From an uncultured Coriobacteriaceae bacterium (GTDB taxonomy: Bacteria > Actinomycetota > Coriobacteriia > Coriobacteriales > Atopobiaceae), in contig CACZCK010000019.1 of the NCBI GenBank assembly GCA_902779675.1, positions 1 through 50,602 of the forward strand: a stretch of DNA of 50,602 nucleotides. The letters run 5' to 3'. Positions 8,946 to 16,552 of the stretch are shown here, piece by piece. Numbering within the stretch: the stretch's first letter is position 1; every line of letters begins with the position of its first letter. The notes under the pieces are model-generated. The model was not told the DNA's origin. It saw nothing but the letters and a program-made list of their open reading frames with translations, and ran no database searches. The position numbers and the translations under genes are program-made.

Positions 8946-9661
8946 GGTCCATCGTCTACGCGGGAAACGACTTCTCGGACGTGTGCAGCACCGAGGTCAT
9001 CGAGCGGTCCGCGAACCCCATCATCGCCGAGTACATGAGGGTGCCGGGACGCGCCGGTGCCCTCCTCGTGTCCGGCTACATCCCGCCGGTGGACGTTACG
9101 GTGCGGCTCTTCATGGACATGGGCCACAACCCCGGCCTCACGGGCTTGGCCCAGATGCGCTCGCGCGTGCGCCGGTGGCTGGCGTGGCCTGGCGGCGGGA
9201 ACCTGATACTGCCGGACGACCCGGAGGTCGAGTACCGCGACGCGATGCTCGTGGGCGCGTCCGACTGGTCGAACCTCTTCGAGGCCGGCGAGTGCACGCT
9301 GACCTTCACCCTGTTCGACCCCGTCGGCTGGGGCGTCGAGCGCGTCGAGCGCACTTCTTCATTCGTGGTTGGCGGCAACTGGGCGACGCTGCCCGAGATC
9401 CGGCTGGTGGCGGCGCAGGGCTCGAGCCTGAGCGTCACCGTGCCCGCCATCGGGCGCGGAATACGGCTGGACTACGGCTTCTCCGGCGGCGAGGCCGTGG
9501 CCATCGACTGCCAGGGCGAGACGGTGGAGATCGACGGCGCGGACGCCCGCGACTGCGTTGCGCTGGCGAGCGACTTCTTCGCGCTGGACCCCGGCGACGT
9601 TTCCCTCGTGCTGTCGGGCTGTACCTACGTGGAGACCAGGTTCACGGAAAGGTGGGCATAG
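8942..9661 (+). CDS. Phage distal tail (Dit-like) protein
   Basis: The 239-residue product has the Dit plan. It contains an N-terminal segment MRSIVYAGNDFSDV, the conserved-looking VPGRAGALLVSGYIPP near residue 40 where many Dit proteins carry a GRDG-like turn, RLFMDM, and FEAGECTLTFTLFDPVGWG in the middle. A C-terminal beta-sandwich with NWATLPEIRLV follows. Dit hexamers form the ring joining the tail tube to the baseplate. The gene comes just before the tail-associated lysin gene, the standard order. It is intact but orphaned, since no tail tube or tape measure remains. Confidence 0.75.
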   Translation: MRSIVYAGNDFSDVCSTEVIERSANPIIAEYMRVPGRAGALLVSGYIPPVDVTVRLFMDMGHNPGLTGLAQMRSRVRRWLAWPGGGNLILPDDPEVEYRDAMLVGASDWSNLFEAGECTLTFTLFDPVGWGVERVERTSSFVVGGNWATLPEIRLVAAQGSSLSVTVPAIGRGIRLDYGFSGGEAVAIDCQGETVEIDGADARDCVALASDFFALDPGDVSLVLSGCTYVETRFTERWA

Positions 9662-9662
9662 C

Positions 9663-10386
9663 ATGGCCGCGTCGGTGCCGGTGCTCTACCGCTTCGACCG
9701 CTGGGACGAGCGCATAGGCATCCTGCGCGTCGTGGGCGAGCTCGTTCACACGGAGGAGCTGAACGGCGAGGACACGTTGGAGTTCCAGTCCGACGAGGTC
9801 CCCGACAAGGGAGACCGGCTGCTGTGGATGGACGGCGAGGTGTGGCGCGAGCATGTGGTCGTGCGCACGGACGAGCCCCTGGAGGGGCTCTGCTCGGTCT
9901 ATGCGGAGTCGAGCCTATGCGAGCTGCTGGACGACTTCATCGAGGAGGCCCAGCTGGTGAGCAGGACAGCTAGGCAGGCCCTGACGGCGGTCCTGGCGCC
10001 CATGCGCTGGTCGATAGCCTACTGGCGCCGACCTGGGCACCGCCGGGGCGCTCATTTACCACCAGAACGCGCTCTGGGCGCTGCGACGGGTGGCCGAGGT
10101 GTGGAACGGCGAGGTGACACCGGTGATCACCGTGGCGGACGGGCGCGTGGCCTCCCGCTCGATACGCCTGGACGAGCGGCGCGGGGACTGGCGCGGGTTG
10201 CGGTTCACCTACGGCAAGAACATGGCCGGGTGCACGCGCACGGTGCTCGAGCGCGTCTACTCCCGGCGCGACGCGCGCATCACCGGCTACGGCGTGCCGA
10301 GGTGGTCGATGGTCGGCGGCGAGGAGCCGGCGGTCGACGTCACCAACATCTACGAAAGCACCGGCGAGCTGGCGGTGGACGGGTAG
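9663..10386 (+). pseudogene. Phage tail-associated (Tal-like) protein, frameshifted and truncated
   Basis: From ATG 9663 the frame encodes VPVLYRFDRWDERIGILRVV and GELVHTEELNGEDTLEF, the start of phage minor structural/tail endopeptidase proteins. It is coherent to about codon 117 (RWSIA). The homologous sequence then continues in the +1 frame: DLGTAGALIYHQNALWALRR, then FTYGKNMAGCTRTV and VDVTNIYESTGELAVDG. A one-base frameshift lies within roughly 10014-10027. The old frame continues as Arg-rich nonsense. The protein ends at an amber codon at 10384-10386, where lysin-like sequence carries on. The normal C-terminal part of a Tal protein is missing. Confidence 0.65.
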
Positions 10387-10719
10387 CTGGGCGTGCAGTC
10401 TGTCACCGCCTGGCAGCGTGCCCTCGACACCCATGTGGACGGCGTCGTCAGCGGGCAGCCCTGGGAGTGCCGGGGGAACACGCCCAACCTCGTCGCCGTG
10501 GAGCGCGTGGCCGAGCCCTACGGCTCGCAGCTCGTCTCCGCCGTCCAGGCGGCCGTCCGCGCCGACGTGGACGGCCTCATGGGGCCGCAGATGGTGCGCT
10601 GCCTGCAGGGCTGGCTCTACGCCAGGGGGTACGACGTCGGCGAGGTCGACGGCGTGCTGGGGCCCCGCACGGCCAAGGCCGTGCGGCGCTCGCTCAACGA
10701 CGGGGCGTGGTCCTCGTGA
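10387..10719 (+). pseudogene. C-terminal peptidoglycan-binding part of a phage endolysin
   Basis: The translation LGVQSVTAWQRALDTHVDGV, then VSAVQAAVRADVDGLMGPQM and DVGEVDGVLGPRTAKAVRR, is a tandem of peptidoglycan-binding repeats (PF01471-like DGxxGPxT motifs). This is the usual C-terminus of coriobacterial phage endolysins. No catalytic domain is present. It is in frame with the preceding Tal remnant through TAG 10384-10386. Reading that codon as TGG would give VDGWLGVQSV, a standard DGWLG repeat. The simplest history is a deletion fusing Tal to the endolysin tail, then a G-to-A nonsense change. A GTG at 10393 could start a 108-residue product. Its TGA overlaps the next start. Confidence 0.65.
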
Positions 10720-11060
10720 GCGGGGGAAGGCCGACGCCGAGGGAGCCCGTGCGCAGGCCCTCGGGGCTCGCGGTGGCGCTGGTGTGCCTGGCGCTCGCGG
10801 GGGCCGTCGCCTGGTTCGCCTGGGCGGCCTGGGAGGGTGCGCACGCGCCGGAGCCGGAGCCCGAGCAGGAGCTGCCCACCCGCGAGGTGCTCGTCACCCA
10901 CGACAGCCTGGCCCCGACCCACACCTACGACGGCGAGGTGATCCGCTGGTACGTCCTCGTTGACCCCGACACCCAGGTGCAGTACCTCGTCAACGACCGG
11001 GGCGGCTGCTGCGCGCGGCTGGACGGCTTCGGCGGCGTGATGGGGGTGTCCTATGGGTGA
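10716..11060 (+). CDS. Single-pass membrane protein with a C-terminal DUF6440-like domain
   Basis: From GTG 10716 the 114-residue product has a short basic N-terminus, one hydrophobic helix (GLAVALVCLALAGAVAWFAW, about residues 17-36) and a Pro/Glu linker. A C-terminal segment follows with IRWYVLVDPDTQVQYLVNDR, which resembles small DUF6440 proteins common in actinobacterial prophages. It overlaps the endolysin fragment and the next gene by a few bases, so it belongs to the lysis end of the phage. It may be a spanin- or holin-associated protein, but that is a guess from position. The frame is intact. Confidence 0.55.
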   Translation: MSGGRPTPREPVRRPSGLAVALVCLALAGAVAWFAWAAWEGAHAPEPEPEQELPTREVLVTHDSLAPTHTYDGEVIRWYVLVDPDTQVQYLVNDRGGCCARLDGFGGVMGVSYG

Positions 11061-11178
11061 CGGGCCGGGGCCCGCGATCGTGGTGGCCCTGATGGTCGGC
11101 ACCGTGGCCACGTTCGCCCTGTGCGTGCGGCTGCTCGTGTGGGCGATCTCGTGGCTGATGGTGGTCGTGCAGGGCTGA
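11053..11178 (+). CDS. 41-residue membrane protein at the prophage lysis end
   Basis: An ATG at 11053, inside the last codons of the upstream gene, opens a 41-codon frame. It encodes MGDGPGPAIVVALMVGTV, then LLVWAISWLMVVVQG, ending TGA at 11176-11178. Two hydrophobic stretches flank a single Arg, so it would be a small hairpin-like membrane protein. Start-stop overlap and the terminator 21 bases downstream make translation credible. Position beside the endolysin suggests a holin-like role, but there is no sequence signature to prove it. Confidence 0.45.
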   Translation: MGDGPGPAIVVALMVGTVATFALCVRLLVWAISWLMVVVQG

Positions 11179-11199
11179 GCTGCAATGTCGGGCAGAATT

Positions 11200-11233
11200 A
11201 GCGCCCGCCTCGGAGGGATCCGGGGCGGGCGCT
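11200..11233 (+). terminator. Terminator of the phage late operon
   Basis: A 10-base-pair perfect GC-rich stem (AGCGCCCGCC at 11200-11209, GGCGGGCGCT at 11224-11233) follows the last phage gene by 21 bases. It is followed by GTCGTTGG, which is a poor T-tract. It also closes the converging gene at 11256. Confidence 0.6.
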
Positions 11234-11255
11234 GTCGTTGGTACGTGTCGGCGCG

Positions 11256-11563
11256 TCAGTCGAGGATGCCCTCGGGCAGCTCCTCCTGCTCGGCCAGCAG
11301 GACGTTGAACCACCACTCCGGGCTCTTCACGCCGGACAGGCAGAGCTCGTCAAAGAGCTTGACCTGCTGGGGGCCGGGCAGGCTCTCGAAGTCGGCGCGC
11401 ATGGCGTCGTGGATGGCGATGGTCGTGCGGAACATCTCCTTGACGCCTCCCACATCTCCTCGACGGTGTAGCTGCCCTTTGGTAGACTTAGCACGAGGTC
11501 TCCCTTGAAGTAGGCTTCGTCCTCCGCCTGGGCCAGTTCGAGCCAGTGCCTCTCATCAATCAT
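11256..11563 (-). pseudogene. Frameshifted small gene of unknown function
   Basis: On the minus strand, ATG 11563 follows GAAGGGAAG and opens MIDERHWLELAQAEDEAYFK, reading coherently to TVEEMWEA. The same protein then continues in another frame as VKEMFRTTIAIHDAMRADFE, ending PEGILD. A one-base indel within about 11437-11455 explains the split. The repaired product would be about 102 residues, acidic, soluble and probably helical. It runs against the phage late genes and sits beside the right border. I do not recognise it. A small phage or host regulator or a tail chaperone are both possible. Confidence 0.5.
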
Positions 11564-11723
11564 TTGACTATCTTCCCTTCTTTCGGTGGTACGAAAAACG
11601 GTACAAACAAGGCAGATTCGAGTCGTTTTGACACCTTCCGAACCATTCCGCAAAATCAGGTAAGAAAGCCTAGTCTACCTGCGATTATGGTGACGAACCC
11701 TTTCTCTTGCTTCCAGACCGCTC

Positions 11724-11786
11724 TGGGAGTGGTATTACTACCAGCGCGTGATCGCCACCAACGGCGAGGAGCTGGGGGACCTGTAG
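11724..11786 (+). pseudogene. Displaced 3' end of the GH1 glucosidase gene
   Basis: This short frame reads WEWYYYQRVIATNGEELGDL then TAG at 11784-11786. It matches the end of the glucosidase at 2681 ([16 protein letters not shown]). A perfect terminator begins 42 bases downstream, whereas none follows the working copy. I infer this is the native end of the GH1 gene, cut off by prophage integration. It could also be the last trace of a second, deleted GH1 paralogue, because the similarity extends slightly left of the proposed core. It has no start codon and is not expressed as a gene. Confidence 0.6.
11739..11746 (+). repeat. Candidate attR core
   Basis: TACCAGCG is repeated from 2640-2647 in the same codon phase. 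Sequence to the right uses host-like codons (GTG, GCC, GGC), consistent with attB-derived DNA. Confidence 0.4.
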
Positions 11787-11827
11787 GCCGGGGCTTCGAC
11801 AAGGTCATCGAGCATCTGCACAAGGCG

Positions 11828-11877
11828 GTGGCCTCTCGCCATCCGAACCTATTCTGGGACGGATAGCGAGAGGCCAC
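11828..11877. terminator. Bidirectional terminator between the GH1 remnant and the MFS gene
   Basis: A perfect 12-base-pair stem (GTGGCCTCTCGC at 11828-11839, GCGAGAGGCCAC at 11866-11877) has an inner ATCC/GGAT pairing. It lies between the converging GH1 3' end and the MFS gene and probably serves both. Confidence 0.7.
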
Positions 11878-11904
11878 GCTTCTACGATGATGTTGCGGGA
11901 GGTG

Positions 11905-13164
11905 CTACTGGAGCTTCTGGCCCAGGGCGTAGAGGCTCGTGACAAGGCAGATGCCCATGCAGGCGATGCCGCCCACGAACATGCCGGGGAAGCCGAGCGG
12001 GGAGTCGATCACGAAGCTCCAGAAGACGGCGGCGACGGCGCTCATGAGGGAGCCGACCATGGAGATGCGGCTGTAGATGTTGGTGTAGTCGGCGCTGCCG
12101 AAGACGGAGCGCACGAGCAGCGGCGTCTGCACCGTGGTCATGGCGTAGACCACGCCGAAGAGGAAGGCGCCTACGAGCAGCATCATGAGCGGAGACGGGA
12201 AGAACCACATGAGGACCACGCCCAGCACGCCGCAACCAAGGCCGAAGAAGATGCCCAGGCGAACGGACTTGTCGTTGATGACGCCCAGCACGACCTTGCC
12301 AATGGCCTGCCCGGCCATGGCGGCACTGGCAACCACGCCGGATGCAGCGGCAATGGCAGGGAGGGTATCGGCAAAGGAGGTGGCGTAGCTCGCCAGGAAC
12401 TGGTAGATGGTCTGGTTGAGCGTGATGACACCGCAGAAGACGGCAAGGGCATAGAACGCGGGGGTCTTCATGGCGACCGATGCGGGTACGCCCTTGGCCT
12501 GGTCGGGGGCGGCGCTGCTCGTGGCGGCAGCGTCCTTCTCACCAGCGCCATAGGGGAGCAGGCCCTTGTCCTCGGGCTTGGAGCGCACCACGAAGATGGT
12601 GAACGGAAGGGTGCCCGCCAGTGCGATGAGGCCGAAGACGCGGTAGGCGACGCGCCAGCCCTCGGGACCACTCTGGATGATGGCCGTGCCGATGGGGTTG
12701 AAGATGACACCGCCGATGCCCGTGAACGCCATGCACAGGCCGACGAAGAATCCCACGCGCTTGACGCACCACGCATTGATGAGCGTGGGCACGGACAGGT
12801 AGATGAGCGGGGCCATGCCCACGCCCAGGATGGCGCCGCACACGTAGAACCAGGGCATGGAGTTGCCGAAGCTCATGCCGATGAGGCCAAGGCCTGCGAG
12901 GATGGTCGCTCCCGTGAGGACCTTGCGCGTGTCGAGCCTGCTCAGGTGGTTGCCGGCCATGGGCAGGGTCAGCATCATCATGATGTTGAGGATCGAGAAG
13001 TAGAGGGTGAACGACGCGCGCGGGACGCCGAAGAACTCGGAGACCGGCGTGAAGAAGATGCCGGCGCACGAGAGCACGAGTGCGCAGGGCAGGCAGGTGA
13101 TTGCGATGCAGCTCGCCACGATGGCAAAGGCGTAGTGGAATCCGCCCTTTTGACTGGAAGACAT
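11905..13164 (-). CDS. MFS transporter, probably a carboxylate carrier (OFA-like)
   Basis: The 419-residue protein has about twelve hydrophobic segments and a cytoplasmic loop around residues 195-230 (RSKPEDKGLLPYG, then an Ala-rich stretch). It is a two-bundle Major Facilitator. The opening FHYAFAIVASCIAIT, the SRLDTRKVL loop between helices 2 and 3, and the KPEDKGL motif after helix 6 resemble the oxalate/formate antiporter branch, which moves small mono- and dicarboxylates. It lies downstream of the butyrate kinase gene on the same strand, about 150 bases apart with a terminator hairpin between. Co-expression may be partial. An organic-acid substrate is inferred from family and neighbours. 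Start ATG 13164 follows AAAGGA. Confidence 0.75.
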   Translation of the reverse strand: MSSSQKGGFHYAFAIVASCIAITCLPCALVLSCAGIFFTPVSEFFGVPRASFTLYFSILNIMMMLTLPMAGNHLSRLDTRKVLTGATILAGLGLIGMSFGNSMPWFYVCGAILGVGMAPLIYLSVPTLINAWCVKRVGFFVGLCMAFTGIGGVIFNPIGTAIIQSGPEGWRVAYRVFGLIALAGTLPFTIFVVRSKPEDKGLLPYGAGEKDAAATSSAAPDQAKGVPASVAMKTPAFYALAVFCGVITLNQTIYQFLASYATSFADTLPAIAAASGVVASAAMAGQAIGKVVLGVINDKSVRLGIFFGLGCGVLGVVLMWFFPSPLMMLLVGAFLFGVVYAMTTVQTPLLVRSVFGSADYTNIYSRISMVGSLMSAVAAVFWSFVIDSPLGFPGMFVGGIACMGICLVTSLYALGQKLQ

Positions 13165-13256
13165 GTGGGTCCTTTCGGGGCTTGCAGGTGCTGATTCATA
13201 TCAAGAAGTACTCTAAGCGGCGCTGTGGATGCGCACTATGTGCAGGCGAACAAAAA

Positions 13257-13295
13257 GCGCTCTCCAAGGGCGCGTCGTGTGCCCCTGGAGAGCGC
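13257..13295 (-). terminator. Terminator downstream of the butyrate kinase gene
   Basis: On the minus strand a stem of ten perfect pairs (TGGAGAGCGC arm at 13286-13295 with 13257-13266), extended by GGGC/GCCC, is followed by TTTTTG. It lies 20 bases past the kinase stop codon and would limit readthrough into the MFS gene. Confidence 0.7.
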
Positions 13296-13315
13296 AAAGG
13301 TACGGCTTGAGCCCT

Positions 13316-14440
13316 TTAGGCCTCCACGTCGGCGAAGGCGCCTTCCATCGTGAATCCCTTCCACGAGGGCTCGCCCGTGTAGGTCATGACCTCCTCGGAG
13401 CCCTCGAGCGCACGCACGGCGCCAGCGGCGCAGCCCTCCATCTCGAAGTCGCCGCCGTAGGCCACCACCGGCGCGATCCAGCCCACGCGCTCCTCGATAT
13501 AGGCCACGAAGCCCTTGTCGTTGCTGACGCCGCCGGTGAGGATGATGCCGTCGACCTTGCCCTTGAGCGTGGCCGCAAAGGCGCCGATAGCCTTGGCGGT
13601 CTGGTAGGCCATGGCCTCGTAGACGACCTTGGCCCACTCGTCGCCCGCGGCGATGCGCTCGTTGATGGCAATGGCGTCGTCGGTGCCCACCAGGCCCAGC
13701 AGACCGCCGGTCTTGCCGATCACGTTCATGATCTCGCGCTTGTCGTGTGCACCGTCAAAGGCCAGCGCTACCACGGGTTTGAGGGGCACGTCGCCGGAGC
13801 GGTTGGGGGCAAAGGGACCCGAGCCCTCGAGCACGTCGTTGGTGTCGACCATGCGTCCGGCGCGGTGTGCTGCCACCGACAGGCCGCCGCCCACGTGCGC
13901 CACAATGACGTTGACCTCGTCGTAGGCCTTGCCCAGGCTGGTGGCGTAGCGGATGGCGCACTCCTTCTGGTTGAGGCAGTGCACGTGGCTCTTGCGGTAG
14001 ACGCCGGGGTAGCCGGTAATGCGCGCCACGTCGTCGAGCTCGTCGGTGTCGGGCTGGTTGACGGCGTAGGCGGGCTTGCCCGTCTTCTGCGCAAAGGAGT
14101 GCAGGATGGGGGCGCCCAGGATGGCGGGGTGGTTCATGCCGCAGTTGAGCACGTGGTCGCAGACCGTCTGGTCGATGGCAAAGATGCCGCCCACGGTGGG
14201 GCCCATGCCGCCGCAGTAGCCAGAGAAGGCGTCGATGGAGTCAAGGGTCACGTTTGCGGCCGCGAGTTCGCGCTCGATGGTGTCGATGCGGTACTGCAGC
14301 TGGTCCTTGGCAAGGTCAAACTGGCGTAGCTCGGCCGGGTCGTGGCGGACGTTGGCCTTGAAGACGGGCTCGGTGCCCTCGAAGACGGCGACCTTGGTGG
14401 ACGTGGAGCCGGGCGAGAGCGTGAGGATGCGGTAGGCCAT
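13316..14440 (-). CDS. buk: Butyrate kinase
   Basis: The 374-residue ASKHA-fold enzyme starts MAYRILTLSPGSTSTKVAVF, the phosphate-1 loop. It includes NQPDTDELDDVARITGYPG, VIVAHVGGGLSVAAHRAGRM (phosphate-2), DVLEGSGPFAPNRSGDVP and IILTGGVSNDKGF (adenosine). This matches butyrate/branched-chain-acid kinases rather than acetate kinase. It makes ATP from an acyl phosphate. No phosphotransbutyrylase gene is next to it, so its acyl-phosphate source is unknown and the acid could be branched or otherwise unusual. ATG 14440 behind AAAGGA was chosen over a long in-frame extension to 14596. It is divergent from a PucR-type regulator and followed by a carboxylate-type MFS carrier. Confidence 0.9.
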   Translation of the reverse strand: MAYRILTLSPGSTSTKVAVFEGTEPVFKANVRHDPAELRQFDLAKDQLQYRIDTIERELAAANVTLDSIDAFSGYCGGMGPTVGGIFAIDQTVCDHVLNCGMNHPAILGAPILHSFAQKTGKPAYAVNQPDTDELDDVARITGYPGVYRKSHVHCLNQKECAIRYATSLGKAYDEVNVIVAHVGGGLSVAAHRAGRMVDTNDVLEGSGPFAPNRSGDVPLKPVVALAFDGAHDKREIMNVIGKTGGLLGLVGTDDAIAINERIAAGDEWAKVVYEAMAYQTAKAIGAFAATLKGKVDGIILTGGVSNDKGFVAYIEERVGWIAPVVAYGGDFEMEGCAAGAVRALEGSEEVMTYTGEPSWKGFTMEGAFADVEA

Positions 14441-14753
14441 GGGTATTCCTTTCTGCCAGTTGGGCCGGCTGGCCAGCGGCGTGAGGCGAGGCGACGGAGG
14501 TACTGCTCGTGATGCAGCGCGGCGGTCGGGAGGACCAGTGGAGGCCTGCGACTGTGCGATCGTCTCAACTGCTGGGATTGCCGATGGGATACTCATAGGC
14601 TATGGGTTTGACGAACGTGGTCCCATGGGCACGGCACCGAAATCGGTTGTCCGCGTGGGCACAAGTTTGTGCAGCGGTACAACGCCAGCGGGTGTGGCAA
14701 CAAAGAAAATTTACTATGTACGATTGTGCTGCTGGCATAGATGGGTCGTGTGC
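14441..14753. promoter_or_regulatory. Divergent control region of buk and the PucR-type regulator
   Basis: This 313-base intergenic region holds an inverted repeat, GCACAA-GT-TTGTGC at 14659-14672, a plausible operator. A GCACAAGG half-like sequence recurs upstream of the flavoprotein gene (16473-16480) and downstream of it (17676-17683). An AT-richer stretch at 14699-14725 (AAAGAAAATTTACTATG) could hold the rightward promoter. No experimental consensus is known to me for this regulator. Confidence 0.35.
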
Positions 14754-16364
14754 ATGAAGCTTAGGACGGTGCTGAGCGAGCTGCAGGTGAGCTGCTACGT
14801 GACGGGCGAGGACGTCAATCTCGACGGAGAAGTGATTGTGTTTCCGTCCGACAGGCTCGAGGACTCGTTTGAGGAGCTGCTTGTGCTCGCGCCCGAGGGC
14901 ACCCGCACGCCGCCCGCAGGGTTTCTGGGCACCACCCTCGCCTTCTGTGGTGCCGGCCCGCTCGACTACGCCGACCGTCCGGTGGCCCGCACCGTCTACG
15001 TGGCCTCCGACCTCGACTACGCGGCCTTCTCGGCGGCCTTCTCGCGCCTGCCCGCCCTGCACGTGCACCTCGACCTGCAGCGCAAGCGCCTCTACCAGGC
15101 GTTCCAGAGCTCATACGACATCCAGCGCTATGCCGACAGGGTCTGTGCGGTGCTCGGCAACCCCCTCATGATCGTCAACTCCGACCGCCGCCTGCTGGCC
15201 AGCGCCGGGGACTTTCCCGAGGACCGCGCAGACGTGCTCGAGGAGATCAACCAAGGCTACGTGTCGGAGGAGGTCAACACCGAGCTGGAGCGGGAGGGCA
15301 TCCTCGACGACGTGCGCCATGCCGGCCACTCCATTATCTCGGAGAACAAGCGCTTTGGCCAGCGGTGGGTGACCTCGATCATCTCGTACCACCACATGGA
15401 GATGGGCCGTTTCGACATGCTCGAGCAGAGCCGCACCATCCGCGAGTCCGACCTCGAGCTGGTCGACTTTGCCGGGTCGCTCGCGGGCATCATGATCGAC
15501 AAGCTCGGCATCGCCGGCGAGCGGGCAGGGTCGGGGTCCACAGTGCTCGACGACCTGCTTGGCGCGACCTTTGCCAACGAGAAGACCATGCGCGCCCAGC
15601 TGGCGCTCAGCTCCATGCCCATCGACGACACCTACGTGCTCATGGCGCTGGTGGGGGAGCGCGAGGTGCCGCGCACGCACCTGCAGCGCATCGCCAACCG
15701 CGTGACGGGCGCCTTCCGCAACAGCCTATGGACCATCCGCGACGGCAAGCTTGTGGTGCTGGTGGCCATGGGCCAGCGCACCTGCGTGGGGTGGGACGGA
15801 TACGAGCGAGCTGAGCGGCTGCTCAGCCAGCGCAAGGAGTTCATGCGCACCCTGGAGCGCAACGCCCTGTGCGCCTACGTCAGCGAGCCGTTTGAGCAGG
15901 TGGGGCTCACGCCCGACCGTTACCAGCAGCTCGTCGACCTGCAGGCCGCGCACGTGGAGCACGACGGGCGGCTCGTGTACTTCTGGCACCACCGCTTCTC
16001 GGTGCTGGCGAGCCTTGCGCACACCTTTGGTCAGGTCGACATGATGCTGGACAAGCGCGTCATTGCCATGAGCCTCTACGACCTAGATCACGGCACGGCC
16101 TACCTCGACACGGCCGTGGAGACGGTCAACTGCCCGGGCAGCCCGGCCGAGGCCGCCAAGGCCCTCAACGTGCACCGCAACACCTACTTCTACCGCGTGA
16201 ACAAGATCGCCGAGCTCTTCTTTCTCGACCTCAAGAACGGCGAGGACCGCCTCGCGGTCTCGTTCTTCACGCGCTACCTGCACGGCATGGATAATCGCCT
16301 GATGTACGACGTCGACCAGATGCCGCTCTCGTGGCAGCGTGCGGTGGGACGCAGCTCGCGCTAG
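14754..16364 (+). CDS. PucR-family transcriptional regulator
   Basis: The 536-residue protein starts MKLRTVLSELQVSCYV, where an N-terminal ligand-sensing region of the PucR type is expected. The middle (residues 130-230) resembles a GAF-like domain (LGNPLMIVNSDRRLLASAGD). The C-terminus carries the PucR helix-turn-helix signature (PAEAAKALNVHRNTYFYRVN, about residues 465-500). PucR regulators usually respond to a small metabolite and control adjacent catabolic genes. Here they would be buk-MFS on the left and the redox genes on the right. ATG 14754 was chosen, and GTG 14748 two codons upstream is possible. The ribosome-binding site is weak. Confidence 0.8.
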   Translation: MKLRTVLSELQVSCYVTGEDVNLDGEVIVFPSDRLEDSFEELLVLAPEGTRTPPAGFLGTTLAFCGAGPLDYADRPVARTVYVASDLDYAAFSAAFSRLPALHVHLDLQRKRLYQAFQSSYDIQRYADRVCAVLGNPLMIVNSDRRLLASAGDFPEDRADVLEEINQGYVSEEVNTELEREGILDDVRHAGHSIISENKRFGQRWVTSIISYHHMEMGRFDMLEQSRTIRESDLELVDFAGSLAGIMIDKLGIAGERAGSGSTVLDDLLGATFANEKTMRAQLALSSMPIDDTYVLMALVGEREVPRTHLQRIANRVTGAFRNSLWTIRDGKLVVLVAMGQRTCVGWDGYERAERLLSQRKEFMRTLERNALCAYVSEPFEQVGLTPDRYQQLVDLQAAHVEHDGRLVYFWHHRFSVLASLAHTFGQVDMMLDKRVIAMSLYDLDHGTAYLDTAVETVNCPGSPAEAAKALNVHRNTYFYRVNKIAELFFLDLKNGEDRLAVSFFTRYLHGMDNRLMYDVDQMPLSWQRAVGRSSR

Positions 16365-16546
16365 GCATCTGCCCAAGACAGCCAGACGCAACGACCCACA
16401 GTGGCCGATTAGTCACTCGCCCTATGGGAGTGCCTGTAGGAGCACGTTCCGCTCGAATGCATTCAAACGATTGCACAAGGCCTTTGACCATAGACTTTTC
16501 TTGTTAGGCATAAGCAGTCGAACGATTGCTTTCTTTGGAGAGGGGA
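16365..16546 (+). promoter_or_regulatory. Promoter region of the iron-sulfur flavoprotein gene with two direct repeats
   Basis: AACGATTGC occurs at 16466-16474 and again at 16521-16529, 55 bases apart. A TTGACC at 16484-16489 and CATAAG near 16509 between them form a weak promoter candidate with a long spacer. Repeats flanking a promoter suggest a regulator that binds both sides, possibly the PucR-type protein encoded upstream. This is inference. Confidence 0.35.
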
Positions 16547-16552
16547 ATGGTT

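Noticed and set aside
6537..10386. Amber recoding of the phage as the reason for internal TAG codons.
   Set aside because: TAG also ends the scaffold and capsid genes and many host genes, and frameshifts and deletions are present, so decay is the simpler explanation. Kept only as a low-interest check.
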